A stretch of DNA of 55,957 nucleotides from Planctomycetota bacterium (GTDB taxonomy: Bacteria; Planctomycetota; Planctomycetia; Pirellulales; Pirellulaceae), in NCBI GenBank assembly GCA_014381825.1, contig JACNKX010000210.1:1-55957 (forward strand). Direction: 5' to 3'. Every line of letters starts with the position of its first letter. The first letter of the stretch is position 1. Shown piece by piece: positions 45,057 through 53,051 of this stretch. A program made the position numbers and the translations under genes. Under the pieces are notes generated by a model. That model saw only the letters and a list, made by a program, of their open reading frames with translations, made no database searches and was not told the DNA's origin.

Positions 45057-46967
45057 ATGCACAAAGTACTATCCCACCTTGAGTCGGCGTTGGACTTGCA
45101 CAGGATGTCCGTCAGCCAACTTCAAGAACTGGGCGTCGAGATCCGCGAGGTCTTGTGCAATCTGTTGAGCGACCGCAGCGCACATTTCGCGTCGAACCTC
45201 GGAGTCGTCGAATTGTGTTTGGCGATGCACAGTGTTTTCGACTTTAGAAGTGACCGATTGATCTGGGATACTGGACATCAGATCTATCCGCACAAGTTGA
45301 TTACGGGGCGTTACCACGAATTCAGCACGATCCGCATGAAAGACGGGTTGATGGGATATCCAAATCCCGCGGAGAGCGAATACGATTTGTTCATGACCGG
45401 CCACGCTGGTAGCAGTGTCTCGACGATGCTGGGTTTGCGCAGTGGCGATGATTTGATGGGCGAGAGCGAGCGGCATGCCGTTGTCGTAATCGGCGACGGA
45501 GCATTTCCCTCCGGAATCGTCCACGAAGCGATGAATAATGCGGGCGGTTTGAAAAAGAATCTGCTCGTCGTGCTGAACGACAACAAAATGTCGATTTGCC
45601 CTCGCGTCGGCGGCATGGCCAGCTATCTCGACCGGCTTCGTACCAATACTTATTACACAGGGCTCAAGACCGAAGTCGTCAATCTGCTGAATCGAGTTCC
45701 GGTTTTCGGCGATCCTGCTGAGCGGTTCCTAGCACAGCTCAAAGAAGGCGTGAAGGCTGGCTTGCATGGCGGCATGTTGTTCGAAGAGTTGGGTTTTCGA
45801 TATCTCGGTCCGATCGACGGTCACAACATCCCCGTGCTACGGAAATACCTTCAGATGGTGAAGAAGCTTGAGGGACCGATCCTTTTGCACGTCGTCACGG
45901 AGAAGGGGCACGGTTTTGAACCAGCAGCGGAAGATCCTGTCTTCTTCCACACTCCGCCGGTGTTCGAACGTGAAAACGGCCAGGCGGTGACGAAGGGCAA
46001 GAGCGGTAGTAAAGCGTTTACAAACTACGCCAGCGAAGCGATTCGCGATCAAATGCTTCGTGATCAGCGAGTGACGGTAATGACCGCTGCGATGTGCCAA
46101 GGCAACAAGTTGGAAGTCATTCGAGATGAGTTTCCGGATCGTTTCTTTGATACCGGGATTTGTGAGTCGCACGCTGTTGCATTCGCCGCCGGTCAGGCGA
46201 AGGCCGGCGCGCGGCCGATCGTTGATATCTACAGCACTTTCCTACAGCGAAGTTTCGACCAGATTTTCCAGGAAGTCGTCCTCCAGAATCTGCCGGTAAC
46301 TTTCATGCTCGATCGATCGGGGCTCACGGGACCCGATGGGCCGACGCATCACGGTGTGTTCGACATCGGCTACATGCGGATCTTCCCCAACATGGTCGTG
46401 ATGGCACCGGGCGACGCGTACGACTTGCCGGCGATGCTTGACTTTGCGATCAAACACGAAGGTCCCTGTTCGATGCGTTATCCGAAGACAGCTGCCGATC
46501 GGGTTGATGGTGATCGAGCGAAAGTTGAGCTGGGCTGTGCCGAGGTGCTTCGCGAAGGAGGCGACGGTTCAATCTTGTGTTTCGGTTCTTTATTAAGTAA
46601 TTGTCTCGCTGCGGCAGAACAACTCAAAGAGCAAGGTCTTGACGTTGGAGTGATCAACGCTCGCTTCGCGAAGCCGTTAGATTCGACTGCTATCAGACAA
46701 GCAATCGCCGACTCGAAGTTCCTGTTGACGGTCGAAGAAGGCCAGTTGATGGGCGGCTTTGGGAGTGCTGTGTTGGAGTTGATTAACGAAGCGGGGCTCG
46801 ATGCCCCGCGCGTCCGCCGTCTAGGGATTCCCGATCAATTCACCGAGCATGGGACGAGAGAGGAATTGCTGGCCGGACTTGGCCTCGATGCCACTGGCAT
46901 TGCGAATGCGTGCCGGGACCTTTGCGGGAGGGACGTTCTGCAAACCGAAAGCGAAACGGTCCAATAG
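45057..46967 (+). CDS. dxs: 1-deoxy-D-xylulose-5-phosphate synthase
   Basis: 636 residues, usual length for this TPP enzyme, the first step of the MEP isoprenoid pathway. Thiamine-site motifs: LIWDTGHQIYPHKLITGR, VIGDGAFPSGIVHEAMNNAG and VVLNDNKMSI. The central domain has DTGICESHAVAFAAGQA and the pyrimidine-contact DRSGLTGPDGPTHHGVFDI; the C-terminal domain has TVEEGQLMGGFGSAVLE. GHAGSSVS stands where most DXS have GHSSTSIS, and GAFPSG replaces GA(L/M)T(A/G)G, so this is a divergent subtype, presumably planctomycetal. The intact catalytic His/Glu set and the neighbour ispA keep the call secure. Confidence 0.93.
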   Translation: MHKVLSHLESALDLHRMSVSQLQELGVEIREVLCNLLSDRSAHFASNLGVVELCLAMHSVFDFRSDRLIWDTGHQIYPHKLITGRYHEFSTIRMKDGLMGYPNPAESEYDLFMTGHAGSSVSTMLGLRSGDDLMGESERHAVVVIGDGAFPSGIVHEAMNNAGGLKKNLLVVLNDNKMSICPRVGGMASYLDRLRTNTYYTGLKTEVVNLLNRVPVFGDPAERFLAQLKEGVKAGLHGGMLFEELGFRYLGPIDGHNIPVLRKYLQMVKKLEGPILLHVVTEKGHGFEPAAEDPVFFHTPPVFERENGQAVTKGKSGSKAFTNYASEAIRDQMLRDQRVTVMTAAMCQGNKLEVIRDEFPDRFFDTGICESHAVAFAAGQAKAGARPIVDIYSTFLQRSFDQIFQEVVLQNLPVTFMLDRSGLTGPDGPTHHGVFDIGYMRIFPNMVVMAPGDAYDLPAMLDFAIKHEGPCSMRYPKTAADRVDGDRAKVELGCAEVLREGGDGSILCFGSLLSNCLAAAEQLKEQGLDVGVINARFAKPLDSTAIRQAIADSKFLLTVEEGQLMGGFGSAVLELINEAGLDAPRVRRLGIPDQFTEHGTREELLAGLGLDATGIANACRDLCGRDVLQTESETVQ

Positions 46968-46968
46968 C

Positions 46969-47877
46969 ATGGCTTCTCCCGATAGAGCCACCGAGCAACC
47001 AGCATGGTTGGATGGATCACTCAGCCGCCCACGTGTTTTGTTGCTTGGTTTTGGTGGACGTAGTACCGTTGCACAGCAGATGGAACGACTGCGACCAGTG
47101 ATCGAAGAACATGCGGAGATCGTGGGCTTCGACCTAGAGTTCTCGCAGGACTTGTCCGCTATCGATGCCGATATTGCTGTCGTGCTGGGCGGTGATGGAT
47201 CGATCTTACGAGCGGCCAACCAAATGGGAACGCGCCAGATTCCCGTGGTTGGAGTCAATTTAGGAAAACTCGGCTTCCTCGCGGATCTGATGCCAGACGA
47301 TTTCGCCAACTGCTTCGTTGATATCTGTGCTGGCAAGTGCCGAATCGTCCAACATCTCATGTTGTCGAGTCAGGTTCTCCGTGATGGTCAGGTGATGCAC
47401 GACGAGTTAGGCCTGAACGAAATGGCAATTCTTGCCGGCCCACCCTTCTCGATGTTGGACGTTGATCTTTACGTTGACGCAGAATTGGCAACGACCTATA
47501 GTTGCGACGGCTTAATTATCAGCACCCCCGTGGGCTCGACGGCGCACAATCTGTCAGCTGGCGGACCAATCCTAAGGAAGAGTCTGCAGGCTTTCGTGAT
47601 TTCACCGATCAGCCCCCACACGTTGACAGTTCGTCCGGTAGTCGATTCCGCAGAACAAGTTTACGAAGCAGTGGTTCGACAACCCAACGAAACGACTTCA
47701 GTTGTCGTGGATGGCCGAACGATCTGCAACTTGCAGGCACACGATCGCGTGCGAGTGACGAGAGCCGAATCGACGTTTCAATTGGTTGAAGTTCACGGAC
47801 GGAACTATTACCGAACGCTCCGCGAAAAGCTAGGCTGGGGCGGTGATCTTAAAAAGAGAATGACGAAGCCCGAATGA
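46969..47877 (+). CDS. nadK: NAD kinase
   Basis: 302 residues from the ATG at 46969, one base after the dxs stop; an in-frame ATG at 46849 lies within dxs and is rejected. ATP/NAD motifs: VVLGGDGSILRAANQ, VGVNLGKLGFLADL, GLNEMAIL, then CDGLIISTPVGSTAHNLSAG. It phosphorylates NAD to NADP, which the downstream MEP pathway and squalene formation need. It is the last gene of the operon; a hairpin-rich repeat follows. Confidence 0.96.
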   Translation: MASPDRATEQPAWLDGSLSRPRVLLLGFGGRSTVAQQMERLRPVIEEHAEIVGFDLEFSQDLSAIDADIAVVLGGDGSILRAANQMGTRQIPVVGVNLGKLGFLADLMPDDFANCFVDICAGKCRIVQHLMLSSQVLRDGQVMHDELGLNEMAILAGPPFSMLDVDLYVDAELATTYSCDGLIISTPVGSTAHNLSAGGPILRKSLQAFVISPISPHTLTVRPVVDSAEQVYEAVVRQPNETTSVVVDGRTICNLQAHDRVRVTRAESTFQLVEVHGRNYYRTLREKLGWGGDLKKRMTKPE

Positions 47878-47879
47878 AC

Positions 47880-47936
47880 AATGTGCCACCGACACAGTTG
47901 ATGTAGGGTGGCGGCGAAAGCCGCAACAGGCACATT
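47880..47936. repeat. REP-like palindrome after nadK
   Basis: Outer arms AATGTGCC (47880-47887) and GGCACATT (47929-47936) enclose a small hairpin GCGGC-GAAA-GCCGC with a stable GNRA-type loop. It begins just after the nadK stop and may end the xseA-nadK transcript. There is no T-run. Confidence 0.55.
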
Positions 47937-47985
47937 TGATCGGTCGATTTGTCGAGTCGATGTTCACCATGCAAGGATGCGACAC

Positions 47986-48915
47986 ATGAAAATCACACTT
48001 CTTTTATGCCTTTCTCTGTTTTGTCTTGTCTCGCAGGCACGAGCCGAGGAAGAGGCAACGAAGCACCTGCTTCGCTACCAGTTTGCAAACGGTGAACAAG
48101 TCGAGTGGAAGGTGATTCATCTCGGCACGACGGAAACGAAGATTCAAGGCAATACGCAGACCTCCAAGTCGCGCAGCGTCTCGACGAAGGCGTGGCAGGT
48201 GAGCGACGTTGATGCTGAAGGAAACTTCACATTTTCGCATACCGTCACGAATGTCAACATGTGGCAGCAACTCTCGGATCGTCCTGAAGTTCGCTACAAC
48301 AGCGAAACCGATACTGAGATTCCCACAGAGTATCAACAGGTCGCCAAGACGGTTGGCGTGCCACTGGCAACGGTCACCATCAGCGCCAAAGGCGAGATCG
48401 TTGAGCGCGAAGGAAGCAAGGCTAATGAGAAGTTCGGCGTCGGCGGAATCGTGATGCTTCTGCCCGACAAGCCAGTCAAAGCTGGTTCGCGCTGGTACGA
48501 GCCATCGGAACTCCGCACCCGCCTTCCCGACGGTCGTGCGAAGAAGGTTAAGATTCGCAAAAACTACACACTCAAAAAAGTACAAACCGGAGTCGCCACG
48601 ATTTCCGTCAAGACGGAAGTCCTCACGCCAGTCAACGACCCTCGAATCGAATCACAACTCGTCCAGCAACTTACTGAAGGCACGATCAAGTTCGATGTCG
48701 ACGCAGGTCGAGTCATCTCGAAGGAAATGAACTGGGACGAGACAGTGGTCGGCTTTAACGGCGCTGACAGCATGATGAAGTACCTGGCCCGCTTTACCGA
48801 AGAACTGCTCCCCGCCGAACGGACTGCGAGCAAGCAACAGGTCGAGTCATCCGCGCCGGTCGCTAAAACCGCTCGCAATTCGCGTAACGACAAGCCCATG
48901 CTGCGAAGAAAGTAG
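47986..48915 (+). CDS. secreted protein of unknown function
   Basis: 309 residues from the ATG at 47986 (MKITLLLCLSLFCLVSQARA, a signal peptide) with AAGGATG 5-7 bases upstream; the frame is open back to 47908. The mature part is rich in beta strands, such as HLLRYQFANGEQVEWKVIHL, GNFTFSHTVTNVNMW, KPVKAGSRWYEPSEL and NYTLKKVQTGVATISV, and ends in a basic tail. The pattern recalls planctomycete DUF6263-like lipocalin/beta-barrel proteins, but I am not certain. No operon partner is obvious. Confidence 0.72.
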   Translation: MKITLLLCLSLFCLVSQARAEEEATKHLLRYQFANGEQVEWKVIHLGTTETKIQGNTQTSKSRSVSTKAWQVSDVDAEGNFTFSHTVTNVNMWQQLSDRPEVRYNSETDTEIPTEYQQVAKTVGVPLATVTISAKGEIVEREGSKANEKFGVGGIVMLLPDKPVKAGSRWYEPSELRTRLPDGRAKKVKIRKNYTLKKVQTGVATISVKTEVLTPVNDPRIESQLVQQLTEGTIKFDVDAGRVISKEMNWDETVVGFNGADSMMKYLARFTEELLPAERTASKQQVESSAPVAKTARNSRNDKPMLRRK

Positions 48916-49171
48916 CCGCCCTACTCAGGCATAACTGAAACTCATTCGCTCCGCGTACCGGCACTTGTCTCCGCGTCCTCGTTCAGACACCGAGTTCGTC
49001 GCCTTGCCATGCAGGTGTTGTCGTCCGTGGCGCACAAGGGCACTGGCTATCGAGCTTCGGTTGCGCCCAGGTATGATGCTTTCAATTCGAGAAAAGAACT
49101 CTTCTTGGAAAAAAACGCGTCGTATGGTCTGCAGTTGGGAATTCAGTCACCCCCCAACTACGGAGAGTCAC

Positions 49172-49285
49172 ATGGCCGGCAAGAGCAGAACAAGTCGTCG
49201 TCGCAAGTCGAGTTCGAAGTCGAAGGCACGCACCGACGCTGCGAGCCCTCCCGCGATCACGACCCCGGATCGCCGCAATTTCTGA
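49172..49285 (+). CDS. 37-residue highly basic small protein
   Basis: MAGKSRTSRRRKSSSKSK followed by ARTDAASPPAITTPDRRNF and TGA. An ATG with a strong GGAGAG 5 bases upstream supports translation. Eleven of the first 20 residues are Arg, Lys or Ser, like a DNA- or RNA-binding tail. It lies 47 bases before the ECF sigma factor gene on the same strand and is too short for usual gene callers. No homologue is recalled. The 256 bases upstream hold no other gene. Confidence 0.5.
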   Translation: MAGKSRTSRRRKSSSKSKARTDAASPPAITTPDRRNF

Positions 49286-49332
49286 AAAAAGATTGAACCA
49301 AACGAGAGTCTCAACGACTGTAGTTCAATTCA

Positions 49333-49890
49333 ATGGCGAAATCACCCGACCGAATTCTCGATGAACTGTTGGTACTCAAGTGCCAGGGCGGTGACGTTGA
49401 AGCACTAAGGAAACTAGTTGCTCGTTGGCACGGGCGACTGCGGCGTCATGCTTGGTACTTGACTCAAGACCAGGAGGCTACTGGAGATGTTGTTCAAGAT
49501 GCATGGTTGGACATCATTCGCACCATCCATCGGCTGAAGGAACCGTCATCGTTTCGCGGTTGGGCGTATAGAATCGTAGGCAATAAGGCAGCAGGCTGGA
49601 TTCGGTGCCGGAAGCGTCAGCGGGCAATCTACACCGAGGTCGCCCAACAAAAAAGGGACGTCACCAACTGGACTCCTGATGAAAGTGACAACAGCGAACA
49701 ATCCCCCGTCCGAGAGGGCATCAGAATGCTACCGGCAATTAGTCAGCAGATTCTTTCTTTGAAGTACATCGATCACATGTCTACACGGGAAATCTCCGAC
49801 GCTCTAGATATACCTCTGGGAACCGTTAAATCGCGATTGCATCATGCACGCGAGCGATTAAGGCAGATACTGCAAAGGAACGACCTATGA
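49333..49890 (+). CDS. ECF-type RNA polymerase sigma factor
   Basis: 185 residues. Region 2 is at about 10-85: LRRHAWYLTQDQEATGDVVQ, DAWLDIIRTIHRL, and FRGWAYRIVGNKAAGWIR. Region 4 is at about 125-180: LPAISQQILSLKYIDHMSTR, EISDALDIPLGTVKSRLHHA. There is no C-terminal extension. The stop overlaps the start of the next gene (ATGA), so the two proteins are made together. That neighbour is membrane-bound and may serve as its regulator. The target promoter is unknown. Confidence 0.92.
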   Translation: MAKSPDRILDELLVLKCQGGDVEALRKLVARWHGRLRRHAWYLTQDQEATGDVVQDAWLDIIRTIHRLKEPSSFRGWAYRIVGNKAAGWIRCRKRQRAIYTEVAQQKRDVTNWTPDESDNSEQSPVREGIRMLPAISQQILSLKYIDHMSTREISDALDIPLGTVKSRLHHARERLRQILQRNDL

Positions 49891-50285
49891 ACAATCTCGA
49901 TGATCAAATACGGGATGCACTTCAGGCTGAACAAGAAGATCTGTTTGACGATGACGACGATTTGCAGGCTCATTTCGAAAGCCTCAAGTTCATGTTTCGT
50001 GGAAAAACAAAGTGGATCACCATTTTCCACTTCTCAGTAATGATCGTGTTTCTCACGATGATCGTGATCTCCTCGATTCAATTCTTCCGAGTCGAGAGCA
50101 TCCGAGCGATGATCGCCTGGGCAACTGGCTTTGCGGTTTGTCTCATTCTGCAGGGGCTCGCCGAACTCTATTTTATGATGGAGGTAAACAAGCATGTAAT
50201 TCGATGGGAAGTCAAGCAACTTGAGTTACAGGTCGCATCGCTAGCTGGCAAGATGCGAACACAAGAAAGCCAAAGAGAGTCTTAG
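49887..50285 (+). CDS. membrane protein coupled to the ECF sigma factor
   Basis: 132 residues. An acidic N-terminus (DQIRDALQAEQEDLFDDDDD), two transmembrane helices (FHFSVMIVFLTMIVISSIQF, AMIAWATGFAVCLILQGLAE), then a C-terminal amphipathic helix (HVIRWEVKQLELQVASLAGK). The layout recalls the family I know as DUF6768, found next to ECF sigma factors. It may be an anti-sigma-like partner, but it lacks a classic zinc anti-sigma domain. Its start overlaps the sigma stop by 4 bases. Confidence 0.75.
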   Translation: MNNLDDQIRDALQAEQEDLFDDDDDLQAHFESLKFMFRGKTKWITIFHFSVMIVFLTMIVISSIQFFRVESIRAMIAWATGFAVCLILQGLAELYFMMEVNKHVIRWEVKQLELQVASLAGKMRTQESQRES

Positions 50286-50329
50286 ACGTGAGGCAACTTT
50301 TCGGCTACTTCTCCGCCGGACTTTTCGGG

Positions 50330-50367
50330 ACTGCTCTGCGCGCATCGCAGGCGTCGACCTGAGCAGT
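50330..50367. terminator. two-layer hairpin between convergent genes
   Basis: Outer stem ACTGCTC / GAGCAGT and inner stem CTGCG / CGCAG lie in the 148-base gap between the ECF partner gene and the serine hydrolase. No T-run is visible, so it may be a weak two-way terminator. Confidence 0.3.
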
Positions 50368-50433
50368 TTCGGTGCAGCCGAACATCCGATCCTTGGCTAA
50401 TCAACTTGAATGAATCGGAGGCCGGTGGATCTC

Positions 50434-51924
50434 TTACTCCCTTCGGCGATTGGGCACCGTCTGCATCAGCAACGTCAACGACTTTCTGAGCGCTTCGAAA
50501 CCAACACTGGATCCTTTGTAGTGCCCCATTCTCACGACGACCAGATCGTGCGAGGGAATGATAATCGTGTACTGGCCGCCGGCCCCCGCCATGTAATAGG
50601 CGTCTTTGGGAATCGGAAACCGCTCGGTTCCGTTGATCCAGAAAAAGCCGCCGTAGATCGGCCTGCCGTCCGCAACCCAGGCCGGGGCCAGCGTGCTTAC
50701 GAAGTCCACGAATCCCCTGGGCAGCACGCGCTTCCCATTCCAGACCCCGTCCTGCAAATAAAGATTGCCGAGTCGCGACCAGTCACGAGCTGCTCCGAAC
50801 TCATATCCCTGCAATAGAAAGTTCCCGTACGGATCCGTTTCCAGAACCATGTCACGCATCCCCAGCTTGTCGAAGAGTGCGCGTTGAGGAAAGCTGTGGT
50901 AGTCTCCGCCGCGCCGCTCGACGGCCAGTCGGATCAGGTAGTTCGCCGCAACCGGATCCGAATTGCGGTAACGGCCAACGGTATTCGGAGCCCATTGCAG
51001 AGGTCGCTTTGCGGCCCACTCGAACGAATTGACGGCGCCGGTGTAAACGTAGCGATGGTCGGGATAGCCGTCCGTCGGATCAAAGTCCGGGTCATGCGGA
51101 GCTCGAAATCTCAGACCGCTCGACATGTGCAAAATATCGGCAATGCGAATCTTCTTGCGTGGATCATTTTTGTTTTGCCATTCGGGAATCGGCGCGGGTT
51201 GATCCAGTGAGTACACGCCGTCTTTGATCAAGGTTCCCAACAATGTGGCGGTCAGGCTCTTACCCATGGACCAACTTTCCAGAGGCGTGTGCACGGTGAT
51301 TCCATCCCGATACCGCTCGCCGATAATTCGACCTTTCCACGTGACGACATAAGCCGCCGTCAATGCGTCCTCGGGCTCAAAGGCAGCGTCGACTGCCTTC
51401 GCCACCAGAGTCGCATCGAGATCTGCGGGAAACCCGCCGCCGGGCAACACGTCACCCATCGGCCACTCCGTAGTCGCGACGTCCGGCAAACGTGACTCAA
51501 TGTTCGGTGGCTCAAAGAAGGGCGAATTCTCACCACGAGGCAGGGTCAGACAACCAAGATCTCCGATGAACTTCGCCGTGCGAGTGACGCCGTTGGGCAG
51601 TGTTACGCGGACGGCCCTTTTTTCTCGATCGACACGCCACTTCATCTTGGCCCGCTCCTCGTAGGGAGCCGTGAAGTAGCCAATATTCTCAGCCGCAAAC
51701 TCCGGATCCAGGCCGGTCACGAACACAGCCGAACAAAGAACCTTCGCGAATCCCGACGCATGATGCTCCAGTGGATCCCCTGGCGGCAAGACAGATTTTG
51801 TCTTCAGTTCCAGGGATGCCGCACGGGCAATCAGCAGGCGAGTCTGGTCATCCAGCGAGTCCTGTGCATTCGACAACGCGGAAACGAAAACGAAGGCCAA
51901 AGTCAGAGCGATGGTTCTTATCAT
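50434..51924 (-). CDS. exported serine hydrolase, class C beta-lactamase family
   Basis: 496 residues with a signal peptide (IALTLAFVFVSALSNAQ). The first ~150 residues are specific. The catalytic domain has S219-x-x-K222 (ESWSMGKSLTATLLG), Tyr-x-Asn in GRYRNSDPVAAN and the third element in YMAGAGGQYTIIIP, where GAGGQ stands for HTG/HxG. LHMSSGLRF and DILHMSSG fit the family. It is probably a periplasmic esterase or peptidase, not an antibiotic-resistance enzyme. It converges on the ECF pair and is followed upstream by a region of relics. Confidence 0.9.
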   Translation of the reverse strand: MIRTIALTLAFVFVSALSNAQDSLDDQTRLLIARAASLELKTKSVLPPGDPLEHHASGFAKVLCSAVFVTGLDPEFAAENIGYFTAPYEERAKMKWRVDREKRAVRVTLPNGVTRTAKFIGDLGCLTLPRGENSPFFEPPNIESRLPDVATTEWPMGDVLPGGGFPADLDATLVAKAVDAAFEPEDALTAAYVVTWKGRIIGERYRDGITVHTPLESWSMGKSLTATLLGTLIKDGVYSLDQPAPIPEWQNKNDPRKKIRIADILHMSSGLRFRAPHDPDFDPTDGYPDHRYVYTGAVNSFEWAAKRPLQWAPNTVGRYRNSDPVAANYLIRLAVERRGGDYHSFPQRALFDKLGMRDMVLETDPYGNFLLQGYEFGAARDWSRLGNLYLQDGVWNGKRVLPRGFVDFVSTLAPAWVADGRPIYGGFFWINGTERFPIPKDAYYMAGAGGQYTIIIPSHDLVVVRMGHYKGSSVGFEALRKSLTLLMQTVPNRRRE

Positions 51925-52017
51925 TTGTTGGGTCCTTCAGAGCTACAAGTCCGCGCGGGTCATCATTCACGACAAGTTATACAGAATTATGAAGCGGCAT
52001 CCAGAATTACCGCGGAT

Positions 52018-52099
52018 CTCCAGCTCCATTTCCTTGCTGACCGTCACGCCGTCTTTCGTGACCGTTCTGCCGTCACTCGGCTTTTCGAATGACGACGTT
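52018..52099 (-). pseudogene. short relic of the GroEL N-terminal region
   Basis: On the minus strand one frame gives NVVIRK and, one base out of frame, TVTKDGVTVSKEMELE. GroEL proteins read NVVIEK, five residues, then TVTKDGVTVSKEIELE. The spacing here is 16 instead of 15 bases, a single-base frameshift. Homology stops after the last Glu. Only about 28 codons are recognisable. The match is from memory of the GroEL consensus. Confidence 0.5.
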
Positions 52100-52148
52100 C
52101 TGTTCGGGTGACGATGTGAAGGTGAATGCTCCATCGTACATCAAGAAG

Positions 52149-52412
52149 TCAGTACTCAATTATGGCTACGTAGATCTGAACCGGTACATCGGCGGAAGGC
52201 TCGACTCTGATTGGAAGCCGCGCGCCGGAGATCTTCGCAACGTAGATTTGCAGCTCAGCCGCCGCCAACCGCGTCGAACGCGCCGGAGACTCGCTAATGA
52301 TAATCTCAGCGTAAGCCTTTCCTTCATCAACGAGAAATTGGTCCTCGGCTTTCACCTGCGCCATGGAAAGACTGAATGCGCAGACGGCGGTAATAATTCG
52401 GAGCTGTTTCAT
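52149..52412 (-). pseudogene. 5' fragment of a secreted DUF4838-like gene
   Basis: ATG at 52412 opens a signal peptide (MKQLRIITAVCAFSLSMAQ) followed by ARSTRLAAAELQIYVAKISG and ARLPIRVEPSADVPVQIYV. This is the N-terminal helix-strand module that precedes DUF4838 or alpha-glucuronidase-type domains in Bacteroidetes and Planctomycetes. The frame then ends at once (AIIEY stop), where a full protein would go on for hundreds of residues. The continuing DNA holds a groEL-like relic instead. The fragment may still be translated but is not a whole enzyme. Confidence 0.5.
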
Positions 52413-52445
52413 GGTGATGTCTCGGCGATGTTTCAACGGCGGGCA

Positions 52446-53051
52446 TTACTCTATCACCTTCGATTCATCGCAGAATTTCAGGATCGTGTTGACGAAGGCT
52501 TTGAGTTCGGGGCAGGAGTTGATGGACGTCATCAAGTCCGCGCCTCTTAAAATGCGACCTGCATCACGAGGTTTGTTGTAGCTGTCGCGGCACGTTCCAG
52601 CTTCAAACATTCGGGCCAGCCGATGAGCTGGCGGATTCTGGTCATTGACACCTTCCGGATTCGCCCCGAAAGGAGCACTGTTTCGCCCTGCCAGCTTTTG
52701 AATCCGGTCCCAGTGTGGAAGTAGCCACGCCTCGAAGTCGTGTAGTGCGACGTGAGCATGAAACCGGGGTTCGTCGCCAACCCATTCGTTCATTTGCCGT
52801 TTGGCTTCGTCTGCATCGTCGAATGCAGGATAGACGTCGGTCAGCGCGATTACGGCATCTGACTTTTTCGCCCCCGAATTCAGCAGGTTGGAAACGACGC
52901 GACGTAGTTTCTTTTTTGTTGGGATTGACCCGTTGTGAGCGTCAAACTTCAGCGCGGGCATCTGTCCTTCCAAGTGCCCGCGTAGAAAGTCGTGCAGGCA
53001 CGGCTTGAATGCTCGTTCGGTCTTGCCTTCGCAGATGATCGTAATCCTCAT
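52446..53051 (-). CDS. DUF4276 family protein (TOPRIM-like), partner of an ATPase
   Basis: 201 residues. MRITIICEGKTERAF is the typical TOPRIM-type first strand with conserved Glu (EGxTE), and VIALTDVYPAFDDADE holds the acidic turn. FHAHVALHDFEAWLL corresponds to the H-D/E-FEALLF motif of DUF4276. Its ATG overlaps the stop of the ATPase gene by 4 bases (ATGA), showing that the two act as a pair. In known systems of similar layout (AbiL/RloAB, PARIS), an ATPase senses infection and a TOPRIM-type protein is the effector. The function here is inferred. Confidence 0.8.
   Translation of the reverse strand: MRITIICEGKTERAFKPCLHDFLRGHLEGQMPALKFDAHNGSIPTKKKLRRVVSNLLNSGAKKSDAVIALTDVYPAFDDADEAKRQMNEWVGDEPRFHAHVALHDFEAWLLPHWDRIQKLAGRNSAPFGANPEGVNDQNPPAHRLARMFEAGTCRDSYNKPRDAGRILRGADLMTSINSCPELKAFVNTILKFCDESKVIE

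Noticed and set aside
44236-45057. A 273-codon open frame on the minus strand
   Set aside because: It is antisense to ispA, very rich in Arg, Pro and His, and shows no family pattern.
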